Assembly: GCA_963714145.1 (NCBI GenBank)
Contig: OY970235.1
Location: 9,362,001 to 9,426,000 of the forward strand
Direction: 5' to 3'
DNA from: JBBWZH01 sp035544115
Lineage (GTDB): Bacteria > Actinomycetota > Actinomycetes > Mycobacteriales > CADCTP01
DNA length: 64,000 nucleotides
The notes under the pieces were generated by a model. That model ran no database searches, was not told the origin of the DNA, and was given only the letters and a program-made list of their open reading frames with translations. Made by a program: the position numbers and the translations under genes. This document shows positions 18,456 to 26,680 of this stretch, piece after piece. Every line of letters begins with the position of its first letter. The first letter of the stretch is position 1.

Positions 18456-18623
18456 CGGCTCCCCCGTCACCCGGACGAGGCAGCACCCTGCACGACTAGC
18501 GAGGACCACCACCCGACGGCACGCTCGCCGTCCCCATGGGAATTACCTGAGCGACGAGCAACCGGGGTGGGGAATTACCTGAGCGTCAAACCCGACAACT
18601 GGGGAATTTCGTGAGCGCCGACA

Positions 18624-18725
18624 GCTCGATCACCTCGCCGATGGACGGTCCAGTGAACGCGCCGACGCAGGCCCAGTTCAACCCGCTTGGTCGTGTGTGC
18701 CGCCGTGTGCTCGATCTTGAGGCCG
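18624..18725 (-). pseudogene. FtsK/TraB-like fragment, 5' part beyond IS21
   Basis: Joined across the IS21 insertion, the minus strand reads WACVGAFTGPSIGEVIE directly into LLRRLQSDMD of the fragment at 15521. Further upstream a one-base shift is needed to read IEHTAAHTTKRVEL, which resembles the stretch preceding this block in TraB-type proteins. The gene was therefore already frameshifted apart from the IS insertion. The rest of the protein, including Walker A, is not found. Confidence 0.55.
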
Positions 18726-18880
18726 GTGAGCGGCGCGGCATGGCTGGTGGTCGGGTGGAGCGGGGCGCTCCAGTCGACGGCCAGGGGCGGCTGCCGCACG
18801 CCGGTCCCGGACGAGCGCTTGGGCTACCGGGCGAACTGGGCCCTGCTGGTGTGGCGGGTCCGGAAGAAGCGGTTCGGAGC

Positions 18881-19795
18881 TCACGACCGCGACCGAGGGC
18901 CGGGGCGGGTCAGGACCGGGGTGACTCGTTCGCGTGCCAGTGGTTGAGGTAGGAGCGGTGGAGCCAGCCGTCGACCCAGGCGTGGTCGGGCTGTTCGGGG
19001 ACGGTCGCGTGCTGCCGTTAGGTCGAGCAGGCGGGCCTCGGCGGCCTCGACGGCGGCTATCGCCTGGGGTAGTGGGACCTCGCCGCGGCGGACCGCCCGT
19101 AGGAACGACCGGTCGGGCTCGGGTACGGGCAGGCTGATCCGGCCGGTGCTGAGGAACTCGACGCCCTGCACGCCCAGGCGCAGGGCGTGCATCGCGTACT
19201 TGGTGTCGTAGCCGTGCTCGGCCACCAGTTCGGGCCGGTTGGTACGCGCGGCGGTCTCGCCGGTCATGCCGGCCCGCTGCGACCGCAGGTAGCCCAGGAA
19301 CCGGTCGGCCGCCGACCGGGACACGAACCGGTGCGCGTTCGCCAACACCTCCTCGGCCGCCGAGGCGCGGAAGACGATCTCCTCCGCCGGCACGAACAGC
19401 AACAGCAGCACGGTCGGGTTGCCGCCGAGCGCGAGCCGCGCCCACTTGCGGGCCGAGTAGACCACCACGTCCAGGTCGCCGGCGCCGGACCGGTTCGCCA
19501 GCCCACCCGGCCGGTCCCACACGGTGTGCCGCTGGTACTGCTCGAACACCACCGTGCCCGCCTCCGGCGCCACGCCGGCAGGCACCCGGGCGGTCCCGGT
19601 GACGTACTGCGGCGGCTCCAGGCAGATGCCCATCTCGTCCCGGTCGTCCTGCCCGCCGATCGCGGTGCCGTGCACCCCGGACCCGACCTGCGCCCGCAGG
19701 ATCAGCCCCTGCTCGGCGATCACCCGCGCCTGCTCCGAAGCGTGCGGATGCGCGTACCCGGCCGGCAGGCTCCGCGGATCGTCCACGGCCACCAT
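18881..19795 (-). CDS. Nucleotidyltransferase-like protein, C-terminus frameshifted
   Basis: The protein resembles the DNA polymerase beta-like nucleotidyltransferase family PF10127. The signature is VGSGVHGTAIGGQDDRDEMG, where the G-S...D-x-D pattern binds metal and nucleotide, followed by DLDVVVYSARKWARLALGGN. The ATG at 19793-19795 (VAVDDPRSLPAG) is preferred over upstream in-frame starts that give low-complexity sequence. Near 19010 the frame shifts: the current frame ends in Arg/Pro-rich sequence (stop 18881), whereas the next frame reads ATVPEQPDHAWVDGWLHRSY and stops at 18910, like a genuine family C-terminus. It is a pseudogene or has a sequencing error. Confidence 0.7.
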   Translation of the reverse strand: MVAVDDPRSLPAGYAHPHASEQARVIAEQGLILRAQVGSGVHGTAIGGQDDRDEMGICLEPPQYVTGTARVPAGVAPEAGTVVFEQYQRHTVWDRPGGLANRSGAGDLDVVVYSARKWARLALGGNPTVLLLLFVPAEEIVFRASAAEEVLANAHRFVSRSAADRFLGYLRSQRAGMTGETAARTNRPELVAEHGYDTKYAMHALRLGVQGVEFLSTGRISLPVPEPDRSFLRAVRRGEVPLPQAIAAVEAAEARLLDLTAARDRPRTARPRLGRRLAPPLLPQPLARERVTPVLTRPGPRSRS

Positions 19796-20172
19796 CCTGC
19801 CGCAGCCGAGACCGGCGCCGCACGACGGCAGCGCGGCGGCTGCCCAGCCTGACCCGCCCTCGACCCAATCCGAGTTTCCCCCGCGCGGGCGATCATCGAG
19901 CGCACACAGCGGGAGCATTCGTTGCGCTGCCGATTGTCGCGGGCAACGGGGCATGTCCCCGTGGGCCTGCTGGCCTGCAAGAACACGATCTTGAGGGGCA
20001 CTTCGCGCCGTCGGGTGTTCCCCGCTGTCCCCGAGGACAACTGCGGCTGCAGCGCCCCGGGGTGTGGTGTGTCTTGATGCTGGGGCGGTCGGGAGTTCGG
20101 GGACGGGATTGAGGTCGCGGGTGGCGCGGTAGGCAGGGTCGGACGACGGCGGCGGCCGGTCTGGATCATCCT
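19796..20172. other. Intergenic, one small hairpin
   Basis: The 377 bases separate the divergent nucleotidyltransferase and P-loop genes. No frame looks protein-coding. A 6-bp perfect stem with a 5-base loop lies at 19946-19962 (ACGGGG / CCCCGT); it is too weak and lacks a T-tract, so I do not call it a terminator. Promoters for both genes must lie here but cannot be placed confidently. Confidence 0.4.
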
Positions 20173-20655
20173 GTGCTGGTGGAGCGGGTGGTGATCCTCG
20201 GGCGTGGCGGGGCGGGCAAGTCGGTTGCGGCCACCCGCCTTGGTCGGGTGACCGGGCTGCCGGTCGTCGAGCTGGATCGGCTGTTCTGGCGGGCGGACCT
20301 CACCCCGACACCGGCGGCGGAGTGGATCCGGCGACAGCAGGAACTCGCCGCGGCCGACCGTTGGATCATCGACGGCGACCTCGGCCGCTACGACACGCCA
20401 GGTATCCGGCTCAGCCGCGCCGACACCGTGCTGATCCTGGACTTCTCCCTGGCCCGCTGCGCCTGGCGTGCCGCCCGCCGCTCCGGCGAACGCGCCGAGT
20501 TCTGGCGGTGGCTGCTCACCTGGCGGCGCCGCAGCCGACCGGCGCTGCTGCACGCCGTGACCGCCCACGCCGGCCGCGCCGACATCCACATCCTGCGAAC
20601 ACCACGGCGACTACGCCACCTACTGGCGGCCATCGAGCGTCATTCCGCCGGATGA
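20173..20655 (+). CDS. Adenylate-kinase-like P-loop protein (FlaR-like)
   Basis: This 160-aa protein begins with a Walker A (VVILGRGGAGKSVAATRL) right at the N-terminus, then LPVVELDRLFW and RWIIDGDLGRYDTPGIRL, the order seen in FlaR-like topology modulation and adenylate-kinase-like proteins. The C-terminal lid is Arg-rich (FWRWLLTWRRRSRPALL). The exact substrate is unknown; such proteins are usually annotated as small-molecule or nucleotide kinases. Start is GTG at 20173, five codons before the glycine-rich loop. It is a monocistronic-looking gene. Confidence 0.75.
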   Translation: MLVERVVILGRGGAGKSVAATRLGRVTGLPVVELDRLFWRADLTPTPAAEWIRRQQELAAADRWIIDGDLGRYDTPGIRLSRADTVLILDFSLARCAWRAARRSGERAEFWRWLLTWRRRSRPALLHAVTAHAGRADIHILRTPRRLRHLLAAIERHSAG

Positions 20656-20821
20656 TCACCCGCCGCCGGCCAGCGTGGATCCCGAGCAGTTGCTTGCTTC
20701 GGCGGGATTGCCGCGGTCGGCGCGGAGCCACGTGAACCGGACCGGCGGATATTGCCGGCCCGGCACTCTGCTGGCGTTGCCCCGGGGGCTGGTTGTGTTG
20801 GCTGCCGTAGGCTCGGTCGCC

Positions 20822-21364
20822 GTGGCGATCACCCCTGACACCAAGGACTGGACCTGGGTTCTGACCAGGCCGTGCCCGGAGTGCGGGTTCGACACCCGGT
20901 CCTTCGGCCGGGAAGAGGCGGCCGGGCGGTTGCGTGCGAACGCGGCGGCCTGGCGTGAGCTGCTGCTCGGTCCGCGGGATGTCCGGCGCCGGCCGGACCC
21001 GGCGGTGTGGTCGGTTCTGGAATACGCCTGCCACGTCCGGGACTGTTGCCGGATCTATGACGAACGGCTGCGGCTGATGCTCACGCAGGACGACCCGCGA
21101 TACCCGAACTGGGACCAGGATGCCACCGCGGTCGAGGACGACTACGCCGCGCAGGACCCGGCCGCCGTGGCCGCCGAGCTGGGTCAGGCCGCCGAGGCAC
21201 TGGCCAACCGGTTCGCCCAGGTGTCGGGCGACCAGTGGCGGCGCACCGGCAGCCGCTCCGACGGTGCCCACTTCACCGTCGAGTCGTTCGTCCGGTACTT
21301 CCTCCACGACCCGGTACACCACCTCTACGACGCGACCCGCACCCGGCCGTCCGGCGGCAACTGA
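20822..21364 (+). CDS. DinB-like / maleylpyruvate isomerase-type protein
   Basis: This 180-aa protein has the N-terminal pattern ITPDTKDWTWVLTRPCPECG followed by a four-helix DinB-like fold, with His residues suited to metal binding: ACHVRDCCRIYDERL, then SFVRYFLHDPVHHLYD. In this superfamily three His bind a metal, and some members use mycothiol, the actinobacterial thiol. The GTG at 20822 is chosen because homology-like sequence begins directly after it; the frame is open upstream to 20675. The biological substrate is unknown. Confidence 0.75.
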   Translation: MAITPDTKDWTWVLTRPCPECGFDTRSFGREEAAGRLRANAAAWRELLLGPRDVRRRPDPAVWSVLEYACHVRDCCRIYDERLRLMLTQDDPRYPNWDQDATAVEDDYAAQDPAAVAAELGQAAEALANRFAQVSGDQWRRTGSRSDGAHFTVESFVRYFLHDPVHHLYDATRTRPSGGN

Positions 21365-21605
21365 CAGGCACCTGAAGCCAACCCGCACCCGACGGCCGGC
21401 AGTCGCGTGGTGCGGCGCCGCCGCCCTGATCGCGTCACGAGCGAACTGGCGCACCACGAACCGGTCAGGCCGGTGGACCCCGGGCACTTCCGGAGGTGCT
21501 GGCGGGTCGCGGCCGGCGACCGCCAGCGAGACGGACCCGGCGGGGTCGCATCGGGTCGGGATGTGACGGCCCGCGCCGGTCTCCGGGGTGCGCGAGGATC
21601 GGTGG

Positions 21606-22760
21606 ATGCGCGTGTTGTTCAGTTTCGTCGGTGGGACCGGGCATGCGGAGCCGATGGTGCCGGTGGCGCGGGCGGTGCGGCGGGCCGGTCATGAGGTGGC
21701 GTTCGCCGGCAATGCGGCCTACCTGCCCTCGCCCGCGGCGCACGGGTTCGCGACCTTCCCGGTGGCTGCGGGCACCGGCGGCCAGCCGGCCCCGCGGCAG
21801 CGGCAGCCGCTGCAGGAGCCCGATCAGGGCCGCGAGGACAAGGCCGTCCGCGAGCACTTCGCCGACCGGGTGCCGCGGGCCCGGATGGCCCGGTACCTCG
21901 CGTTGTACCGCGACTGGCGTCCGGATCTGGTGGTGCGGGACGAGATGGACTTCGGCGCCGCGGTCGCGGCCGAGGTCGGCGACCTGCCGCACGCGGTGGT
22001 GCTGGTGTTGGCCGCGGGGCGGTTGGTCCGGCCCGGTCTGGTCGCCGAGCCGCTGGCGGCGATCCGGGCCGAGCACGGGCTGGCGCCGGATCCCGGGCTG
22101 AGCACGCTTGACCGCGGCCTGGTGCTGTCCCCGTTCCCGCCGAGTTTCCGGTCGCCCGGCAACCCGCTGCCCGCGACCGGCTACCCGTTCCGGCTCGGGT
22201 TCAGCGAACCGGCGCCCGGCGAACGGTTGCCGCCGTGGTGGCCACCCGCGCCGGCCCGCCCGGTCGTCTACGTGACGCTGGGTACCGAGTTCGCGCTGGA
22301 GGCCGGCGACGTGTTCGACCGGCTGCTGGCCGGGCTGGGGCAGCTGCCGGCCGAGGTGGTGGCCACCGTGGGCCGGGAACGGGAACCGGCCGAGCTGGGT
22401 CCGCAGCCGCGGCACGTGCACGTCGAGCAGTGGCTGCCGCAGTCGCTGCTGCTGCCACACACCGACCTGGTGGTCAGCCACGGCGGCTCCGGCACCCTCA
22501 CCGCGGCGCTCGCGCACGGGCTGCCCCAGCTGGTCGTCCCGATGGGCGCCGACCAACTGCACAACGCCGAGCGGGTGCGGGAGCTGGGGATCGGCCGAGC
22601 CCTGCCCGCGGTCCAGGCCACCCCGGCGCAGATCCGGGACGCCGCCGCCGCGATCCTCGCCGACCCCGACGCCCGCGCCGCCGCCGACCGGCTGCGCCGC
22701 GAGTACGCCGCGCTACCCGACGCCGCCAGCACCGTCCCGCTACTCGAACGCCTGACCTGA
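21606..22760 (+). CDS. GT1-family glycosyltransferase (UGT/MGT type)
   Basis: This 384-aa GT-B glycosyltransferase has an N-terminal GTGHAEPMVPVARAVRRAGH, as in natural-product and macrolide glycosyltransferases. The C-terminal donor-binding block runs HVEQWLPQSLLLPHTDLVVS, then HGGSGTLTAALAHGLPQLVV and PMGADQLHNAERV, with the HGGSGT and DQ..NA landmarks. The ATG at 21606 is preferred over an in-frame start 18 bases upstream because MRVLFSFVGGTGH is the classical beginning. No biosynthetic cluster surrounds it, so a self-protecting or detoxifying (drug-glycosylating) role is possible but unproven. Confidence 0.88.
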   Translation: MRVLFSFVGGTGHAEPMVPVARAVRRAGHEVAFAGNAAYLPSPAAHGFATFPVAAGTGGQPAPRQRQPLQEPDQGREDKAVREHFADRVPRARMARYLALYRDWRPDLVVRDEMDFGAAVAAEVGDLPHAVVLVLAAGRLVRPGLVAEPLAAIRAEHGLAPDPGLSTLDRGLVLSPFPPSFRSPGNPLPATGYPFRLGFSEPAPGERLPPWWPPAPARPVVYVTLGTEFALEAGDVFDRLLAGLGQLPAEVVATVGREREPAELGPQPRHVHVEQWLPQSLLLPHTDLVVSHGGSGTLTAALAHGLPQLVVPMGADQLHNAERVRELGIGRALPAVQATPAQIRDAAAAILADPDARAAADRLRREYAALPDAASTVPLLERLT

Positions 22761-22922
22761 CGCCCGGCCCACACCCACCCGCAGCGGCGTCGCTCTTTCC
22801 TGCCGGTGCAGCAGCTCCGGGTCCGCTGGTAGCCTCAGTCCTGTCACACATCGCTCTTCCCGCGATGCAGACGGGGGGCCGCCGGCCACACCGGTCCGGC
22901 GCTCAGTCCGGGGAGGCGCGCT

Positions 22923-23165
22923 GTGGGTTGGCTTCGTGCGACAGGTGATCTGTCGACGGTGGCGGTTGTCCTTGCGCTGGCAGTCGCCGCGTACGTGATC
23001 CTGGTCGGAGCGGCGGCGCTGACGGCCATGTGGCATCCCGATCCGACTCGTCGGCAGGCTGCGTACCGCGTGCTGGACCGGCTTCTGCGGTCGCTCCCTT
23101 TCGGAGGACAGCGCCCGGAGCGCGACGGGCAGACCCGGCGCGGCCGCGGTTCCGGCCCACCATGA
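22923..23165 (+). CDS. Small single-pass membrane protein
   Basis: This 80-aa protein starts with GTG at 22923. One strong transmembrane segment occupies about residues 13-35 (VAVVLALAVAAYVILVGAAA), followed by an Arg-rich cytosolic tail. No family is recognised. The composition and clean hydrophobic helix suggest a real gene, but evidence is limited to that. Confidence 0.5.
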   Translation: MGWLRATGDLSTVAVVLALAVAAYVILVGAAALTAMWHPDPTRRQAAYRVLDRLLRSLPFGGQRPERDGQTRRGRGSGPP

Positions 23166-23349
23166 CGACGACGTCTCTATACCCAGCACCTGGACCGACC
23201 AGCACGGCGACCCGGCCGGCCGGCCTTCCGCGGACCGGACTGCCCGCGTCGCCGGCCGGCCCGGCGCCACCCCGGGGCGCCCTCCGGTTGCCTGACCCGC
23301 TTCCCGTGGCCGCCCACCGCGACCGGGCGCCCGGGACCAACCGTCAGCC

Positions 23350-24195
23350 TCAGCAGGTCCGGCGCCTGACCAGCTGCCCGGCGCCGTCGTACGCCTCCAG
23401 CAGGCAACCGTCGCCGGTTGGCGACGGCGCCCCATTCAGGTCGGGCTCGATCCGGCGGGCGAGGAAGTACTGCTGGCGGACCCCGGCCTCGGTCGGCGGG
23501 CGGCCACCGGCCCACCGGACGACCACCCGGCGGATGTCCGTCGACACCGTGCCCTCGAACTCCATGACGCGGTCGGGACCGAACGCGGCGTGACCGCCGG
23601 CCTGAAGGCTGAAGAACCCGGGTGGTGGCGGGGGATCTTCGCCGGGCACCACTCCGCCGGTGGGCAAACCCAACAGGGATCGGCGGTCCGGGTTGCCGTC
23701 CCAGGTGGACGCGCAGACGCCGTGGAACTGCGCTCCGCCAATCCACACGAGGTAGCCTTCGCGGTCCGCGGTAGCGACCAGGAACCGGACGTCCTGGCTG
23801 ACCGGCTGGTCCTGGGGCCTGATCCGCGCCTTGCACTGGGCCAGCAGATGTGCCTCCGTCGGCAGCCTTCTCGCCGCGACCGGCAGGTGCCTGCGGACCG
23901 GGCCGACCGGCCGTGGCGGCAGCGTGATCCGCCGCACCGAGTGGACCTCCGCGGCCCTGCGGCCCGACATCGCACCGGTGGACGACGCGCCGCCGGGCGA
24001 CAGTCCGTCCGCGACCAGCCGGCCGCCGTCCGGCAACCCCCTGCTGGTCGGCGCGCTGTCGCCAGTCAGCCGGACGCTGCCGGCGGCCAGCGCTCCCGCC
24101 AACACGACCACCAGCGCCGAGACAGGTACCGCGACCCGCCGCCGGCGGCGCCGCTCCCCGCCGGGGTTGTTTCCCCTGTCGTCCCAGCTCGCCAT
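23350..24195 (-). CDS. Membrane-anchored protein of unknown function
   Basis: This 281-aa protein has a short cytosolic N-terminus with six consecutive Arg, one transmembrane helix (VPVSALVVVLAGALAAGSV, about residues 25-43) and an extracytoplasmic domain with several Cys (AQCKARI, FHGVCASTW, GDGCLLEAY, final Cys). The ATG at 24193-24195 is preferred over longer in-frame starts because it places the Arg cluster and helix normally. I do not recognise the exported domain; it contains a Pro-rich loop (GEDPPPPPGFF). Confidence 0.65.
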   Translation of the reverse strand: MASWDDRGNNPGGERRRRRRVAVPVSALVVVLAGALAAGSVRLTGDSAPTSRGLPDGGRLVADGLSPGGASSTGAMSGRRAAEVHSVRRITLPPRPVGPVRRHLPVAARRLPTEAHLLAQCKARIRPQDQPVSQDVRFLVATADREGYLVWIGGAQFHGVCASTWDGNPDRRSLLGLPTGGVVPGEDPPPPPGFFSLQAGGHAAFGPDRVMEFEGTVSTDIRRVVVRWAGGRPPTEAGVRQQYFLARRIEPDLNGAPSPTGDGCLLEAYDGAGQLVRRRTC

Positions 24196-24241
24196 TCCCG
24201 CTCCTTCACTCGCGCCCGACGACCCTGCCGTCCTCGAGTCG

Positions 24242-24562
24242 AGCGCTTGGAGCAACAATGCACCACCTTGGTTCCCGTCTGATCCCGATCCGTATACCTC
24301 TGTCGGACACGTCCGCTTCGGGCCAGGCCGGGGCCGCGTGCTGGTCAGCTACCTCCGGGACGGTGACCAGGTGTTCGAGACCTACTGGACCACCGGCCGC
24401 GGCAACGAGCTGATGGCACCGTCGTACGGACTCCTGGATCTGACCGCCTACGGCCGGCAGGAGTTCTGGGCGGACTCGCCCGAGGGCTGGCCGCAGCGAT
24501 GGGGCTCCACGGGTGGCCAGTTTCGGCGGAGCCGGCATGAGCACGGCGACGGCGTCATGAGA
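24242..24562 (+). pseudogene. Possible gene remnant without a proper start
   Basis: The plus strand reads protein-like sequence: NNAPPWFPSDPDPYTSVGHV, then SYLRDGDQVFETYWTTGRGN and LLDLTAYGRQEFWADSPEGW. Its composition (aromatic, acidic, balanced) differs from the Arg/Pro-rich shadow frames nearby. In frame there is no start codon before a GTG at 24338, which would drop the first block, and the frame runs on into the opposite gene at 24555. It is probably a truncated or displaced gene of unknown family. Confidence 0.35.
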
Positions 24563-25465
24563 TATCGAGGCTGGAGACCGAGGCGAGGGCGAACAGGGCG
24601 GCCCAGGCCGCGAGCGCCAGCCAGAGGCGGAGCCGGTGCCGCGCTGCCCGCCGCAGCACGGTGACCCGGCCCCAGCCGAACCGCAGGTCGCCGGCGAACA
24701 GGGGGGAGCGACCGGGTCCCCGGTACCAGGGCTCCGGTGGATCCGGCGCCCACTGGATCGGGCCGATCACGAAGACCGGGTCGCCCTCGGCGAACTCCCA
24801 GATGCGGAACGGCGCGTCGTCCCTACGGCCGAGTGCCCGCGCGACGTCGGGTTCGATGGACGGGGCGTTCCAGGCCATCGGGACCGGCCGGACGCAACCC
24901 GGTTCGATCCAGGCCCGTCGGCCGTCCTCGGCCCGGACCTCCACCCGGCCCGCGCTCGACCACTGCCGGCGGCGCTGCCGGACGACCCAGAGCGCCGCCT
25001 CGCCACCACCCGGCACCCGCTGCGGACCGGCCAGCGCATGCACGGTGCCCTCGAAGACGAACCGCCCGGCTGCCCCGCCGGGCGGTCCGCCCGGCGGTCC
25101 GCCCGGCACCGGGGTGCCGCGTAGCCGGGTGAGTCGGGCGGCCGGCCCGGCCACCGCGCCGAGCGCGATCGCCAGCACCACGACCGGCACCCCGTACCCC
25201 AGCGCCGGGAACATGGTCAGTACCTGCGCGGCTACCGCGGACAAGCCGGCGTGGGAGACCCGGTACCGCAGCATCCGGCTCCGCCCGTAGCTGACCGCGC
25301 GGGGTTGAACCGGAACCAGCCGCGCAACCCGAACAAGCCGGCCGCGACGAACCCGGTCAGCAGCGCCGCCTGCCAGTACTCGAGCAGCAGGCTGACCGGT
25401 AGCAGCACGGCCAGCACGGCGGCGAAGGCCACCTCCCGCCACATGCCCTGCGGCCGGTCGAGCAC
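24555..25465 (-). CDS. Multi-pass membrane protein, GIDE-like domain, probable frameshift
   Basis: A GTG at 25465 follows AGGAG by five bases and opens a protein with two transmembrane helices (EVAFAAVLAVLLPVSLLLEY, LLTGFVAAGLFGLRGWF). Near 25300 the frame shifts from FRFNPAR into AVSYGRSRMLRYRVSHAG, which then runs to 24555 with further hydrophobic segments and a C-terminal helix (LWLALAAWAALFALASV). The soluble part (FEGTVHALAG, RIWEFAEGDPVFVIGPI) recalls GIDE/MULAN-type membrane domains. Alternatively these are two overlapping genes, the second starting with ATG at 25274 (239 aa). Confidence 0.6.
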
Positions 25466-25560
25466 GGGGACTCCTGACGGGAACAGCTGTCCGCCGGGAA
25501 CCAACGGCGTACGGCGGCGCGGCACCACATCGGCACGCCATCGAACCACGCGACCTGGTG

Positions 25561-25816
25561 TCAGGGCCGGAAGTTGGCGAGTTCGGCCGCGGCGCGGTCG
25601 AGGTCGGCGGCGACGCCCTGGTGCAGGAGCCGGCTGAACAGCGGGTCGCCGGTGGCCGCCAGCCGGCGGATGCCGGCGGCGTGCGCGGCGGCACGGGCTG
25701 CCCGGGAACCGCTGAGCCGCCAGGTAGGCGAGCACCGCCGGCGTCCATGGCCCGGCGCACCGTCCGGCCCACCCGAACCGCACCGCCGGCGTTTCCACCG
25801 GCCAGCCGCTCACCAT
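25561..25816 (-). CDS. Small hypothetical protein with probable frameshift
   Basis: The ATG at 25814-25816 starts MVSGWPVETPAVRFGWAGR and TPAVLAYLAAQRFPG. About 25703 a one-base shift is needed to continue as RAAAHAAGIRRLAATGDPLF and AADLDRAAAELANFRP, stop 25561-25563. Both halves look like one helical soluble protein of about 85 residues. No family is recognised. It lies upstream of the membrane-protein gene and divergent from vanR. Confidence 0.45.
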
Positions 25817-25984
25817 CCACGCACCGATCCTGACATCCGCCCTCGGCGCCGGCGATTCCCGACAGCACCTGTTGTGGCCACCTGACCACCGCGCCGTTAC
25901 GCCCGACGCGGCGCCACTTCGAGCACGAGAGGTGGGGCCGGATCCACCGACGACCGTCGTACCCGGGCTCGTAGCATCGACCGC

Positions 25985-26680
25985 ATGCGTGTGCTGGTCG
26001 TCGAGGATGAGCCCTACATGGCAGAGGCGATCCGCGATGGGCTGCGGCTCGAAGCGATCGCGGCCGACATCGCCGCTGACGGCGACACCGCTCTGGAGTT
26101 GCTGAACGTCAACGCCTACGACATCGCCGTCCTCGACCGCGACATCCCCGGGCCCTCCGGTGACGAGATCGCCAAACGCATCGTCGCTGCCGGCAGCGGC
26201 ATGCCCATCCTCATGCTCACCGCTGCCAACCGGATCGACGACAAGGTCTCCGGGTTCGAGCTCGGCGCCGACGATTACCTCACGAAGCCGTTCGATCTCC
26301 AGGAGCTCGTGCTCAGGCTCAGAGCACTCGACCGCAGGCGCGCCCACAACAGGCCGCCGGTGCGGGAGATCGCAGGTCTGCGTCTGGATCCGTTCCGCCG
26401 CGAGGTCTACCGCGACGGCCGCTACGTCGCGCTCACCCGGAAACAGTTCGCCGTGCTGGACGTCCTCGTCGCTGCCGAAGGCGGTGTCGTCAGCGCCGAA
26501 GAGCTGCTGGAACGGGCCTGGGACGAGAACGCGGACCCGTTCACCAACGCCGTACGCATCACCGTCTCGGCACTGCGCAAACGCCTCGGCGAACCCTGGA
26601 TCATCGCCACCGTGGCCGGCGTCGGCTACCGCATCGACGCAACCGGGGACGCTGGACGTGAGGGAGGGGACCGTGGATAG
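25985..26680 (+). CDS. vanR: VanR-type response regulator (OmpR/PhoB family)
   Basis: This 231-aa protein has a receiver domain (VLVVEDEPYMAEAIRDGLR; phospho-acceptor Asp in IAVLDRDIPGPSGDE; conserved Lys in YLTKPF) and a winged-helix DNA-binding domain (VALTRKQFAVLDVLV, NAVRITVSALRKRLGE). The N-terminus is typical of VanR proteins, which activate vanHAX when VanS senses glycopeptides. Its last bases overlap the vanS GTG by 8 bp. Here vanRS converge on vanXAH instead of being upstream of vanH. Part of its promoter and first codons recurs at 30631-30662. Confidence 0.88.
   Translation: MRVLVVEDEPYMAEAIRDGLRLEAIAADIAADGDTALELLNVNAYDIAVLDRDIPGPSGDEIAKRIVAAGSGMPILMLTAANRIDDKVSGFELGADDYLTKPFDLQELVLRLRALDRRRAHNRPPVREIAGLRLDPFRREVYRDGRYVALTRKQFAVLDVLVAAEGGVVSAEELLERAWDENADPFTNAVRITVSALRKRLGEPWIIATVAGVGYRIDATGDAGREGGDRG

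Larger units (their letters stand above)
15694..18623 (-). mobile_element. IS21-family element, copy b (intact, inverted)
   Basis: This 2930-bp element runs from TGTCGACGCTCACATAATTC at 15694 to the complement of TGTCGGCGCTCAC ending at 18623, with a 5-bp duplication GCTCG (15689-15693, 18624-18628). It encodes istA, a 77-codon ORF and istB, all uninterrupted and coupled by ATGA overlaps. It is the unbroken reference for copy a. The target was the decayed FtsK/TraB-like gene. Confidence 0.93.

Noticed and set aside
1774..18623. Composite transposon bounded by the two IS21 copies
   Set aside because: Each IS21 copy has its own target duplication (CCGGAC and GCTCG), so they inserted independently and did not move the intervening DNA as a unit.
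19946..19962. Intrinsic terminator
   Set aside because: The stem has only six pairs, there is no T-tract, and it lies between divergent genes where no terminator is expected.
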